This document shows, one piece after another, positions 29,313 through 37,404 of a stretch of 64,000 nt of DNA. A program made the translations under genes and the position numbers. Every line of letters begins with the position of its first letter. Position 1 is the stretch's first letter. The notes under the pieces were generated by a model. That model had not been told where the DNA came from. It worked only from the letters and a program-made list of their open reading frames with translations, and did not search any database. This DNA comes from Agaribacillus aureus (GTDB lineage Bacteria; Bacteroidota; Bacteroidia; Cytophagales; Cyclobacteriaceae), in the NCBI GenBank assembly GCA_030442055.1, contig JAUJEB010000001.1:2914001-2978000 (forward strand), in the 5' to 3' direction.

Positions 29313-29447
29313 TATTAGCTTGTATCAAATTTTTTCATTTAGGGTTATTTTGATTTTGAAATGTTTATTTAAGATTTGTTCACTATTCCCTTTAGAGTGG
29401 TAAGACTATCAAGGATTGTATATAACAATTTTTTCAGCCACATAATT

Positions 29448-30551
29448 TCAAAGCTTAATCACCACCTTCTTACCTGTAATACTGTAGGTAAAGCCTTTCG
29501 CAAAGCTCATGACCTTAAGTACATTGGACAGGCTTTCATTTTTGAATTCTCCATTGATATTGTTATAGTCTGTATCAGCTTTCTCCGGGTTAAGCACCTC
29601 GAATTCAACGCCGTACCACTTTTCAAGCACTTCTACGGCCTCAAAGAGATCGCTTTCGTGAAAGTAGATGATACCGTCTTTCCAGGATAGTCTTTCCTTG
29701 AAGTCGAAAAGCGTTTTATTAAACCCTTCCTGCTCGCCCGCAAACACCAATTCCTCCCCGGGAACCAACAGGTGGGCACTGTCTTTTTCGTCTTCATGCC
29801 ATATTTTGACCTTCCCGGTGGCAAGCGATGCCCTGAACATATTGGTCTGGGGGTTGGCCATTATGTTAAAGGAGGTCCCTAGCGCTACGGTGGTAATATT
29901 ATTCGCTGTTACCCTAAAAGGTTTCTCCGGATTTTCTGCCACCTCAAAAAAGGCTTCCCCTTCTAATATCAAGTCTCTTGACGTTTCCCCATAATCATCA
30001 CTATACCTAAGTGAGCTATTTGAATTTAAAATCACTTTGGAGCCATCCTTTAGAAAAAGCGTGTATTTTTGACCATCGAGGGTCGTTTTTACCGTATAAG
30101 CAGGCGCTGTTGTCTCTTGCGCATTTCCCAGATAATGATAAGCGGCAAAGGCGACGATTTCGAGAATTATAATGACGGCCGCTACTCTCAACCAGCTAAA
30201 TCCAATTTTTGGCTTAAATACCGGTGCCGCCGGATTTTTAAAATCATTGTTTTCAGATGTAAGGGGATTCGCTTCAAATATGGGTTTTTCCGTTCCCTGT
30301 AAAGAAAATTCCTCATCATAAACCTCCTGGTGGTTTTCAGTAAGATCAAGCTTCTCGAGGATCCGGTATCTCAATTTTTCCATATCAGTATCAGCCTGCG
30401 CCTTGCTGTCAGACGCACGATGCCAACTGTTTTTTAGCAGCGCGGTGACCTCTTCATTATTCTTGGGATCATGGAGCCAGGCATAAACCTGCTGAAGCTC
30501 TTCTTCATTACATTGTTTCTTAAAAAATTTTCTTATAAGAAGTTTATTCAT
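29448..30551 (-). CDS. FecR-family anti-sigma factor (locus 2)
   Basis: 367 residues. A cytoplasmic anti-sigma part (KKQCNEEELQQVYAWLHDP near the N-terminus) is followed by a transmembrane helix at about 120-139. The periplasmic FecR domain (KTTLDGQKYTLFLKDGSKVILN, LEGEAFFEVAENPEKPF, TTVALGTSFNI) and C-terminal DUF4974 (LEKWYGVEFEVL to the end) complete it. It belongs to a different subgroup from FecR of loci 1 and 3 and resembles locus 4. The gene is 84 bp after its sigma factor. Confidence 0.93.
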   Translation of the reverse strand: MNKLLIRKFFKKQCNEEELQQVYAWLHDPKNNEEVTALLKNSWHRASDSKAQADTDMEKLRYRILEKLDLTENHQEVYDEEFSLQGTEKPIFEANPLTSENNDFKNPAAPVFKPKIGFSWLRVAAVIIILEIVAFAAYHYLGNAQETTAPAYTVKTTLDGQKYTLFLKDGSKVILNSNSSLRYSDDYGETSRDLILEGEAFFEVAENPEKPFRVTANNITTVALGTSFNIMANPQTNMFRASLATGKVKIWHEDEKDSAHLLVPGEELVFAGEQEGFNKTLFDFKERLSWKDGIIYFHESDLFEAVEVLEKWYGVEFEVLNPEKADTDYNNINGEFKNESLSNVLKVMSFAKGFTYSITGKKVVIKL

Positions 30552-30635
30552 TTTAGTATATCAATAATGCGCCTTTGACTACATTATATTAATACACAAA
30601 AATTTGAGCTAACCGTTACTGTAGCTAAAAATTAT

Positions 30636-31190
30636 TTACATCAAGACAAAAATCAGAGACAAATTGATGATCTCGATGTAGCTTCTGAGGTATTTAATGG
30701 CCTTTCTCATTTGGCCTTCCACAGTATTCACTGAAATATCCAAATGATCGGCAATTTCTTGATTTGAGAGCCCTTTTTGGCGACTAAGTTTAAAAATTAA
30801 TTGTCTTTTTGGCGGGAGGGCTTCTATGGCCTCTTCGAGCAATTGCTCCATTTCATGAAGCAATATGTCATTCTCAGTTTTATTTTGATAGATATTACAT
30901 TTATTGATGGAAACGAAGCTGGAAGGTTCGTGAACTCTTTTCCTTAATTTATTTAAGACCTGATTCTTGGTAATTCTGAAAATATAACCATTTAAGGAAT
31001 ATCTCTCGTCAAGCTTGTGTCGGTTTTGCCAGATTTTACAAAAAACATCCTGGACAACTTCCTCAGCTTCCTCCCTGGAATTGAGATACATCAATGAAAA
31101 GTTTAACAGCTTTATGCTATAAAGATTATATAATTCATTGAATGCCTCAACATCACCATTTTTAATATTTCTTAAAAGCGTCAACCCCAT
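30636..31190 (-). CDS. FecI-type ECF RNA polymerase sigma factor (locus 2)
   Basis: 184 residues. Region 2 (IKNGDVEAFNELYNLYS, EAEEVVQDVFCKIWQNR) is near 8-75. Region 4 (LPPKRQLIFKLSRQKGLSNQEIADHLDISVNTVEGQMRKA) is near 120-170. The LSRQKGLSN segment places it with the locus 4 sigma factor in a subgroup separate from loci 1 and 3. Expected target: the locus 2 operon. A candidate TTG/TAnnTTTG promoter lies about 100 bp upstream. Confidence 0.93.
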   Translation of the reverse strand: MGLTLLRNIKNGDVEAFNELYNLYSIKLLNFSLMYLNSREEAEEVVQDVFCKIWQNRHKLDERYSLNGYIFRITKNQVLNKLRKRVHEPSSFVSINKCNIYQNKTENDILLHEMEQLLEEAIEALPPKRQLIFKLSRQKGLSNQEIADHLDISVNTVEGQMRKAIKYLRSYIEIINLSLIFVLM

Positions 31191-31498
31191 TTGGCAAAGT
31201 GATAACGGCGAGTATGTACCGTTGAATATAAAGGACAGCGTGCGTTCTCTACCATGAAAATATAAATTATTTCTAAATTACCTACTATATAACCAAAAGT
31301 ATTACCTAATAATTCCCCAAGTTTGCGGTAGATATTCAAGAGATTTTTTTAGATTTTACATAAAATACCAGCCATTAATTAGAAATCTTACCGAAGAAGG
31401 CATAAAACGTGTACCATATAAATTTGTAAACAGGCGAGAATAAATAGCATCTGCCATCATTTATCAACAATACCCGGCAGATCTTTGGCAGATTATTT
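31191..31498. other. Intergenic region upstream of locus 2 sigma gene
   Basis: 308 AT-rich bases between the locus 2 sigma start and the 3' end of the alpha/beta-hydrolase gene. Apart from the promoter candidate at 31294-31320 I see no gene or strong hairpin. A frame overlapping the hydrolase 3' end (31375-31611) is a shadow. Confidence 0.5.
31294..31320 (-). promoter_or_regulatory. Candidate housekeeping-type promoter for locus 2 sigma-fecR
   Basis: Read on the minus strand: TTG, 16 bp, then TACTTTTG at 31301-31294, a perfect match to TAnnTTTG. This would give a leader of about 97 nt before the sigma start at 31190. The spacing is one base short of the usual 17-23. Confidence 0.4.
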
Positions 31499-32818
31499 TC
31501 AGAGCCATTTGTCAAACCAGGCGGCGGCATCCTTTTGCATTTGCTCATCGAATTTATGGCCACCGGGATGAAAGCCACTTTTGTAACGATCAGCAGCATT
31601 TGCCTTGTCATAAATCTCCCGCAGGATCTTATCGGCCTGCTTCATCTCCGACAAGGTAAAAAGTGAATCTTCATTGTTATTCAGGACCATGGTTGGAAGT
31701 GGCACTCGCAGGCCCAATATCTCCGGAAAATCAAGATAATTTGGTAGCAACGGCGTGTAGGTCATCCAGGTGTGCGTATAAGATTTGTAAAGCAGAAAAT
31801 CCTGCCAGGTAGACATGAAACCAACGCAGATGGCACATTTTATCCTGGCATCCATACCTCCCAAATAAACCGTTCGCAAGCCACCACCGGATAATCCGGC
31901 ACAGCCTATCCGCCTGGCATCCACGTCGCCGCGGGCGCTGAGTATATCCAGGGCTACTTTGTCTTCAGCAAAAAAAACGCCTGGCCAGGTGGTACCGGCG
32001 CAAAAAAGGGACTTAGCCATTTCGGACTCATGATAAGCGGCCCAGGTGTTGTATCTGGCAATATTCTCCGGATCTTCAGGATTTTCGTCTGTGTGGTCAG
32101 TTATCTTAAGGTCGCCCCAGGCAATTTCAGAGACATCCTGATAAAGGATCCTTCGGCTGGCAAAGGCAAATGCATCGTGCACCAACACTACATAGCCACG
32201 TTTTGCCATTTCATTAGCCCAGGCCAAATCTTCGTAATAGTCCTCCTGATGTTTGGACATTAAAGGATGGGGGTCACTGGAGGTACATGTTATTTTCCGT
32301 CTTCCGAAATACTTGTTGCCGCTATGGTCGTGAAGGCCAAGTATGGCGGGTAACGGATTTTTCGCTCCCTGAGGTTTTAACAAGGTAGCCTCCGTAGGCC
32401 TTCCGTAAGGAAGTTGCCAGCTAAGTTCCTCGATATCCAGTCCATCAAAGGTATATTGAGCTTTTAAGGTTACCTCAGGCGCCATCCCCATCTCCGGAAC
32501 GGACATTAATTCCAGCGTTTTCGATTGCGCTTCGCTCCGCCATGCATCCGGATTGTCCCAATGGCTGTTTCTAAAAGACAGTTTTGGCGGGTTGTTAGGT
32601 AAAGTAGCCGCCCAGGAGCCGTATTGCCCAATGACGCTGGGCCGGGGGTCGGTAAAGTCAGTAGATTTCATATCTTCTATTGGCGCAGTTTTTATATAGT
32701 TTGAAAACACAGAAAAAGGGCCCGGAAAAATCGGAACACAGCCCGCTGTGCCTGTCATTTTTATAAATGCTCTTCTTGAGGTGGAGAAGGCTTTCGGTTT
32801 GTCGGCTTCGTCAGACAT
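31499..32818 (-). CDS. Exported alpha/beta-hydrolase (dienelactone hydrolase / acetyl-esterase-like)
   Basis: 439 residues. A twin-arginine-type motif (SRRAFIKMTG at 14-23) begins the export signal. The alpha/beta-hydrolase core shows the oxyanion segment PAILGLHDHSGNKYFG, nucleophile elbow GLSGGG with Ser310, acid Asp384 (NNNEDSLF) and histidine His417 or His421 near the end. The enlarged family (plant-cell-wall acetyl esterases and DLH-like proteins) usually deacylates carbohydrates or small esters. It stands alone, between the kynurenine operon's 3' end and locus 2. It is not an obvious kynurenine formamidase, since export would separate it from a cytoplasmic substrate. Confidence 0.8.
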   Translation of the reverse strand: MSDEADKPKAFSTSRRAFIKMTGTAGCVPIFPGPFSVFSNYIKTAPIEDMKSTDFTDPRPSVIGQYGSWAATLPNNPPKLSFRNSHWDNPDAWRSEAQSKTLELMSVPEMGMAPEVTLKAQYTFDGLDIEELSWQLPYGRPTEATLLKPQGAKNPLPAILGLHDHSGNKYFGRRKITCTSSDPHPLMSKHQEDYYEDLAWANEMAKRGYVVLVHDAFAFASRRILYQDVSEIAWGDLKITDHTDENPEDPENIARYNTWAAYHESEMAKSLFCAGTTWPGVFFAEDKVALDILSARGDVDARRIGCAGLSGGGLRTVYLGGMDARIKCAICVGFMSTWQDFLLYKSYTHTWMTYTPLLPNYLDFPEILGLRVPLPTMVLNNNEDSLFTLSEMKQADKILREIYDKANAADRYKSGFHPGGHKFDEQMQKDAAAWFDKWL

Positions 32819-33085
32819 AATTAAGGCATTTTCCGTATGGTGAAGTTTTTAGTTCACATGCTGCTAATTTTCAATGCTACTCATTATCTCGGGCAGTCAT
32901 GAAAATTAATATAATAAATTTAGACGTATATAGAACTATCTCGTATTGATTTGCCATTGTGATTAATGAATAAACCAGGAAAAAGAATTCGAGGCCTGAG
33001 TGGTTAAGCACATTGGAGAAAGGTGATTAACGGGAATTGCAAATTCCAACCCAGGGCATCCGCATTAGGCTTGAGCCGGGCAACG

Positions 33086-33529
33086 CTAAAATGCGGACGA
33101 TGGGGTTTTCTGGTCGGGACTCGCTTTTTTATAGGCGATTGCTTTAATCTCTATCAACAGATTAGGATGGGGGAGTTGATGGACGGCTACAGTGGTTCTC
33201 GTTGGGCCGGTGTGATCAAAAAACTGACTATAAACCTCGTTATAGGCTTTAAAATCTTTCATGTCAACCAAAAAAGTAGTAATGTCGACGATGTCCGACA
33301 GGCTGGCATCCATCGTTGAAAGCAGCGCCTCTATGTTTCTGATCACTGCCTCGGTCTGTAGCCGGATATCCAGGTGCCAGGCGCCGTTTTCATCTTGCGT
33401 AGCACCGGCATGGGTATTATCCGGCCTTCGGCTGCTGGTTCCCGATACGTAAATGAAATCTCCTGCCTGTTTCAGGTGAGGATAGTTACCCAATGGCTGG
33501 GCTTTGTCTCTAAGAACTCTACTTTTCAA
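33086..33529 (-). CDS. RidA/YjgF family, probable 2-aminomuconate deaminase
   Basis: About 147 residues from a TTG at 33529. This gives the N-terminus (M)KSRVLRDKAQPLGNYPHLK expected for aminomuconate-deaminase-type RidA proteins. Other motifs are FIYVSGTSSRRPDNT and the C-terminal TTVAVHQLPHPNLLIEIKAIAYK. There is no in-frame ATG. An upstream TTG (33595) is 8 nt after the kmo stop but would add about 22 non-homologous residues, and an AGGAGG sequence lies in that stretch. Reaction by family and context: hydrolytic deamination of 2-aminomuconate to 4-oxalocrotonate. It is the last gene of the kynurenine operon. Confidence 0.82.
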   Translation of the reverse strand: MKSRVLRDKAQPLGNYPHLKQAGDFIYVSGTSSRRPDNTHAGATQDENGAWHLDIRLQTEAVIRNIEALLSTMDASLSDIVDITTFLVDMKDFKAYNEVYSQFFDHTGPTRTTVAVHQLPHPNLLIEIKAIAYKKASPDQKTPSSAF

Positions 33530-33603
33530 TTTTTTGATATTTAATGTGTTAATTCCGTACCGGCCACCTCCTCGTAAGCAAGGCACGTGGCACAAGCACC
33601 AAT

Positions 33604-34962
33604 TTATCCTTGCATATTCTTGAGTTCCTGGTAAACCTTCTCCAGCGATATATCCTCCACCTCACGTTCGGCGCATACCTTTAAAAGAAAATCATCCTGC
33701 ATTCTCCCTATTTTCATAGCTTCCGCATAGGGCAATCCCGGCTTAAAAGTAACCAATGAATATTTGGAATAGTAGTCTTTATAGGTCCGTTCCAGCTGCA
33801 TTTCCAGTTGTCGCTTTCTGATAAACGGAATATCATCGACTTTATCGCGCATTTCCTGAAAGTTGTCAACAGCGAGATCCGCAATGGCATTTGTATTGCC
33901 TACCCTTTCGTCCTGAAAAACCTTAAAGATTTTTTCCCAGTCCCCTTCAAAACGTTCCACCGTTTCATCAAATACCCTCACATCTTCAAAGGAGGCATTC
34001 ATACCCTGTCCGTAAAACGGCACAATCGCATGGGCAGCATCTCCCAGCAGTAGGGCTTTACCAAAAGCCTGCCAGGGATAGCATTTTATAGTCCCCAGCA
34101 CGCCAACAGGATGATTGAAATAATCCTCGGTCAATGTCGGCAGGTGTACAAGGAGATCCGGGTAATGTTGCTCAAAAAAAGCATTGAGCCGGTCGCTGGA
34201 ATTGAGGGTGTTAAACCCCGCTTCCCCTTCAAATGGGTGGAACATGGTAACCGTAAAACTACCGTCTAAATTTGGTAAGGCGATGGTCATAAACGCGCCT
34301 CTTGGCCAGATATGAAGCGCATTTTTGTCAATACGGTGAGTGCCTCCATCCCCCGGAGGAATGCAAAGCTCTTTGTAGCCCGTCCGGAGAAAATCCTGAG
34401 AATAATTAAATAACAAATCCGGTGTTCTGTCCATCATACTTCTCCGAACCGCAGAACCCGCCCCATCCGTACCAATAACTACGTCAGCTTCTACGCGCTC
34501 AGTCTCCCCTGCCTTGTTTTGAAAAAAGGCTACACCGCTCTCCAGCTCAACATGGCTGCATTTTGATTGAAAAGTAAGGGTCAAATTGTCAAAAGATTCC
34601 GCTTTATCCAGCAAAGTCATATTTAATCCTCCCCTTGAGACAGAATTGATATATTCCCCCTCGCGGCCGCTATATTTTGACAAGCGCAAATCACCATCTA
34701 CTCCATGGATCATACGGCCATGCATAGGGATACACGCTTCCAGAACCTGCTCCTTTAAGCCCGCTGACGCCAATGCCTGTAGTCCCCTGTCTGACAATGC
34801 CAGGTTGATGGATCGTCCACCGGCTACCTCCATGGTTCTCATATCGGACAATCTTTCATGCAGTGCTACTTCATATCCTCTTTGGGCCATCCGTACAGCT
34901 AACAAGGTGCCACACAGGCCTGCGCCAATAATTAAAATCCTGTCGTTTGTAGTTTTTGCCAT
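33604..34962 (-). CDS. kmo: Kynurenine 3-monooxygenase
   Basis: 452 residues. The FAD-binding N-terminus has the dinucleotide motif GAGLCG at about 14-19 and the KMO-typical AGGRSINLALSDRGLQAL segment. The second FAD motif is LLGDAAHAIVPFYGQGMNASFEDV, and the C-terminal region is FKPGLPYAEAMK-like. It hydroxylates L-kynurenine to 3-hydroxykynurenine with NADPH and O2. It starts 32 bp after kynU and is followed by the RidA gene. The length and motifs match bacterial KMO, so the call is very secure. Confidence 0.96.
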   Translation of the reverse strand: MAKTTNDRILIIGAGLCGTLLAVRMAQRGYEVALHERLSDMRTMEVAGGRSINLALSDRGLQALASAGLKEQVLEACIPMHGRMIHGVDGDLRLSKYSGREGEYINSVSRGGLNMTLLDKAESFDNLTLTFQSKCSHVELESGVAFFQNKAGETERVEADVVIGTDGAGSAVRRSMMDRTPDLLFNYSQDFLRTGYKELCIPPGDGGTHRIDKNALHIWPRGAFMTIALPNLDGSFTVTMFHPFEGEAGFNTLNSSDRLNAFFEQHYPDLLVHLPTLTEDYFNHPVGVLGTIKCYPWQAFGKALLLGDAAHAIVPFYGQGMNASFEDVRVFDETVERFEGDWEKIFKVFQDERVGNTNAIADLAVDNFQEMRDKVDDIPFIRKRQLEMQLERTYKDYYSKYSLVTFKPGLPYAEAMKIGRMQDDFLLKVCAEREVEDISLEKVYQELKNMQG

Positions 34963-34994
34963 AATTTAATCTATCGGTGGAATAAGTTTTCTTT

Positions 34995-36260
34995 TCATTT
35001 GAGGCGGTTTTTCAGGATGCTGACAAAATCAAAAACATCCTCGAAGGAGTTGTATAATGGAACAGGTGCTACCCGTATCACGTCAGGCTCCCGCCAATCG
35101 GCAATAACCCCGTCTCGTGAAATCCCCTCAAAAAGAGATCGACCTTCCGTTGCGACCTGGATAGAAAGTTGGCAACCGCGTTCCACGGGATTTGCCGGGG
35201 TGATAATCCGGATCCTGTCATCGTGTATCTGATTCATCAAGTGCTCCAGGTAGCCCGTGAGTTTGACTGACTTTTCTGAGAGCGATTCCATCCCCACCTC
35301 CTCAAAAATATCAAGGGAGGCCAAAATAGCGGCAAGTGACAATATCGGAGGATTGCTTAATTGCCATCCTTCAGCACCGGGAAGCGGATCAAAATCGTTT
35401 CTCATGCCAAACCTGGTGGCTTTGTTATGGCCCCACCAGCCGGTTAACCGTGGCAAATCAAACTGATAGGCATGTTTCTCATGAACAAAGCAACCGGCGA
35501 CGCTGCCGGGACCACCGTTCAGATATTTGTACGTACACCACACCGCGAAATCTATGGCTGTCTCATGGAGATCCAGCAAGAGATTTCCGGCACCATGGGC
35601 CACGTCAAATCCTACTACACAGCCTTGCTCATGACCCAGTGCTGCTATGTGTTTCATATCAAAGACCTGGCCGGTATAGTAATTGGGACAACCCAGCAGT
35701 ATTAAAGCTATTTGCTCACCTTCCCGCCCGATGGTGGCTTCAATATCCTCGTGTCGAATGAGGGTTTCTCCGGCCCTGGGCGTGAGTTCCAGCAAGCCAT
35801 TTTCAAAACCGTGAAACTTCAGCTGGGACTCCACGGCATATTTATCTGAGGGGAAAGCATCGGATTCTATCAGAATTTTATACCTGTCAGCGGTAGGTCG
35901 GTAAAAGGAAGCCATTAGCAGGTGAAGGTTGGTAGTCAGTGAATTCATCACACCCACCTCAATGGGTTTAGCCCCAACAATATTCGCCATTTTACCAACC
36001 AGGAATTCATGATAAGGCATCCAGGGATTTTTGGCTTCGGTATGACCTTTAACCCCCAAATTTCTCCAGTCCTCCAACTCCTGTTTTATGTATTTTTCAA
36101 CACTTTTGGGTTGAAGCCCCAGGGAATTCCCGCAGAAATAGATGTATGGCTTGCCATTGGCTTGCTTCGGGAGGTGGAACCGGTCCCTGTAACCCTTTAG
36201 CGGATCCTGTTCGTCGAGGGTGATTGCTTCATTTAAGGTCTTTTCCATAAATGCCGACAA
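34995..36260 (-). CDS. kynU: Kynureninase
   Basis: 421 residues of a fold-type I PLP enzyme. Signatures: YFCGNSLGLQPKSVEKYI near 40, ESDAFPSDKYAVESQ near 132, the GFDVAHGAGN aspartate region, and the PLP lysine in CTYKYLNGGPGS (Lys245). It cleaves 3-hydroxykynurenine (and kynurenine) to 3-hydroxyanthranilate (or anthranilate) plus alanine. It lies 3 bp after the ACMSD gene and is clearly co-transcribed. Confidence 0.97.
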   Translation of the reverse strand: MSAFMEKTLNEAITLDEQDPLKGYRDRFHLPKQANGKPYIYFCGNSLGLQPKSVEKYIKQELEDWRNLGVKGHTEAKNPWMPYHEFLVGKMANIVGAKPIEVGVMNSLTTNLHLLMASFYRPTADRYKILIESDAFPSDKYAVESQLKFHGFENGLLELTPRAGETLIRHEDIEATIGREGEQIALILLGCPNYYTGQVFDMKHIAALGHEQGCVVGFDVAHGAGNLLLDLHETAIDFAVWCTYKYLNGGPGSVAGCFVHEKHAYQFDLPRLTGWWGHNKATRFGMRNDFDPLPGAEGWQLSNPPILSLAAILASLDIFEEVGMESLSEKSVKLTGYLEHLMNQIHDDRIRIITPANPVERGCQLSIQVATEGRSLFEGISRDGVIADWREPDVIRVAPVPLYNSFEDVFDFVSILKNRLK

Positions 36261-36263
36261 TTG

Positions 36264-37340
36264 TTATTGTTGTTTAATTCTTTTTAGAAATTCCTCGCTG
36301 TCATCCCCGCACAACCATCTGATTACATTGTCATACCAGATTTCCTTATGTTGCTTTGATGTGATAATCTCCTCCTGTTCCGCCAGGTCCAATAACTTTC
36401 CCGGAAAGGAGGATTGCTGATCACTTTGCATTTCCCCTAAAGGATAGGGATCATCGAGTCCCATAAGAATTTGGTCTGTACCTTTCTGGCGTTTGATCAT
36501 TAGTTCCAGTGAATAGGTGTCATGCACCAGGGTATCAAAATAGATATTCGGGTGCCCTATTGCCTTTCGCGGTCTTTGTTTTCCTTCAAATAAATCGGGG
36601 CGACCGTCAAAACCCTGAACCCGCCTCCCAATATTTACATGGTTGAGCTGACCACCATGGGCAAAACAAACCCTGATGTTAGGGTACTTTTCATAATAGC
36701 CGTTCAAGGTGTAAAAATGGTAAGCATCTGCACATTGCGCCAGCATCCAAATCAGATGGAACCGCCATGCTACGTTTTCCAAAAGGATAAATTTTTCGCC
36801 ATCGTAAGGATGGATCTCTATGGCCAGCTTATACTGATTGGCCAGCTCCATGATGGGCTCGGTCTCCTCATTGAATATTCCTTTCCAACTTCCAACCGTA
36901 TCCATATAGTGTGTCGGAAGACAAAGGACTTTTAAATCCAGCGTTTCAACACAACGTTCAATTTCCCATAACGCTCCTTGCGTAAACCCGGCATGAACCA
37001 CAAAGCCACAGGTAAACTTGCACGGATAATCACGCTGAATTCTGCCGTTAAAGTCATTCTGAAAACGCAATGCCTGCTTCATATCTCCCCAGCTTAATCC
37101 ATTGCCGTACAATTGAGACAGGTTTAATACGACAGCATGGTCAATATTGCTGCGGTCCATCCATTCCAGTTTTTCGTTCAGAAAAAAACTGGAGTCGGTA
37201 ACCGGTCGTTTCCAGTCTTTTTGATGCATAAATTTCCTGTCAGGATCAACCCAGAATATCTCCTTTTTTTTCATAAATTCCGGAATTTCCTCCGGATAAG
37301 GGAGTAAGTGGGAATGGCCGTTGACTCTAAAGGTGTTCAT
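36264..37340 (-). CDS. 2-amino-3-carboxymuconate-6-semialdehyde decarboxylase (ACMSD)
   Basis: 358 residues of an amidohydrolase-superfamily decarboxylase. The metal ligands are visible: H9-x-H11, His177 (AIEIHPYD), His228 (VCFAHGG) and Asp296 (MGLDDPYPLG). It is slightly longer than typical ACMSD (about 335). Reaction: zinc-dependent decarboxylation of ACMS to 2-aminomuconate semialdehyde, which diverts the pathway from quinolinate to catabolism. It sits between the dehydrogenase and kynU genes. The dioxygenase that should supply its substrate is not encoded in this window. Confidence 0.93.
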   Translation of the reverse strand: MNTFRVNGHSHLLPYPEEIPEFMKKKEIFWVDPDRKFMHQKDWKRPVTDSSFFLNEKLEWMDRSNIDHAVVLNLSQLYGNGLSWGDMKQALRFQNDFNGRIQRDYPCKFTCGFVVHAGFTQGALWEIERCVETLDLKVLCLPTHYMDTVGSWKGIFNEETEPIMELANQYKLAIEIHPYDGEKFILLENVAWRFHLIWMLAQCADAYHFYTLNGYYEKYPNIRVCFAHGGQLNHVNIGRRVQGFDGRPDLFEGKQRPRKAIGHPNIYFDTLVHDTYSLELMIKRQKGTDQILMGLDDPYPLGEMQSDQQSSFPGKLLDLAEQEEIITSKQHKEIWYDNVIRWLCGDDSEEFLKRIKQQ

Positions 37341-37404
37341 TATTCTATTTTTTGAAACTTATACTACACAATACGTTTGACATTCTGCCAATTTTACAGG
37401 TTTA

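Noticed and set aside
31499-32818. Alpha/beta-hydrolase as the missing kynurenine formamidase
   Set aside because: It has a twin-arginine-type export signal and dienelactone/acetyl-esterase features, and is not in the operon's tight spacing.
33033-33047. GGAATT-GCA-AATTCC hairpin after the RidA gene as operon terminator
   Set aside because: Only a 6-bp AT-rich stem and no U-tract; too weak to list as a terminator.
35336-35761. 141-codon plus-strand frame opposite kynureninase
   Set aside because: Lies wholly inside kynU on the other strand, a shadow.
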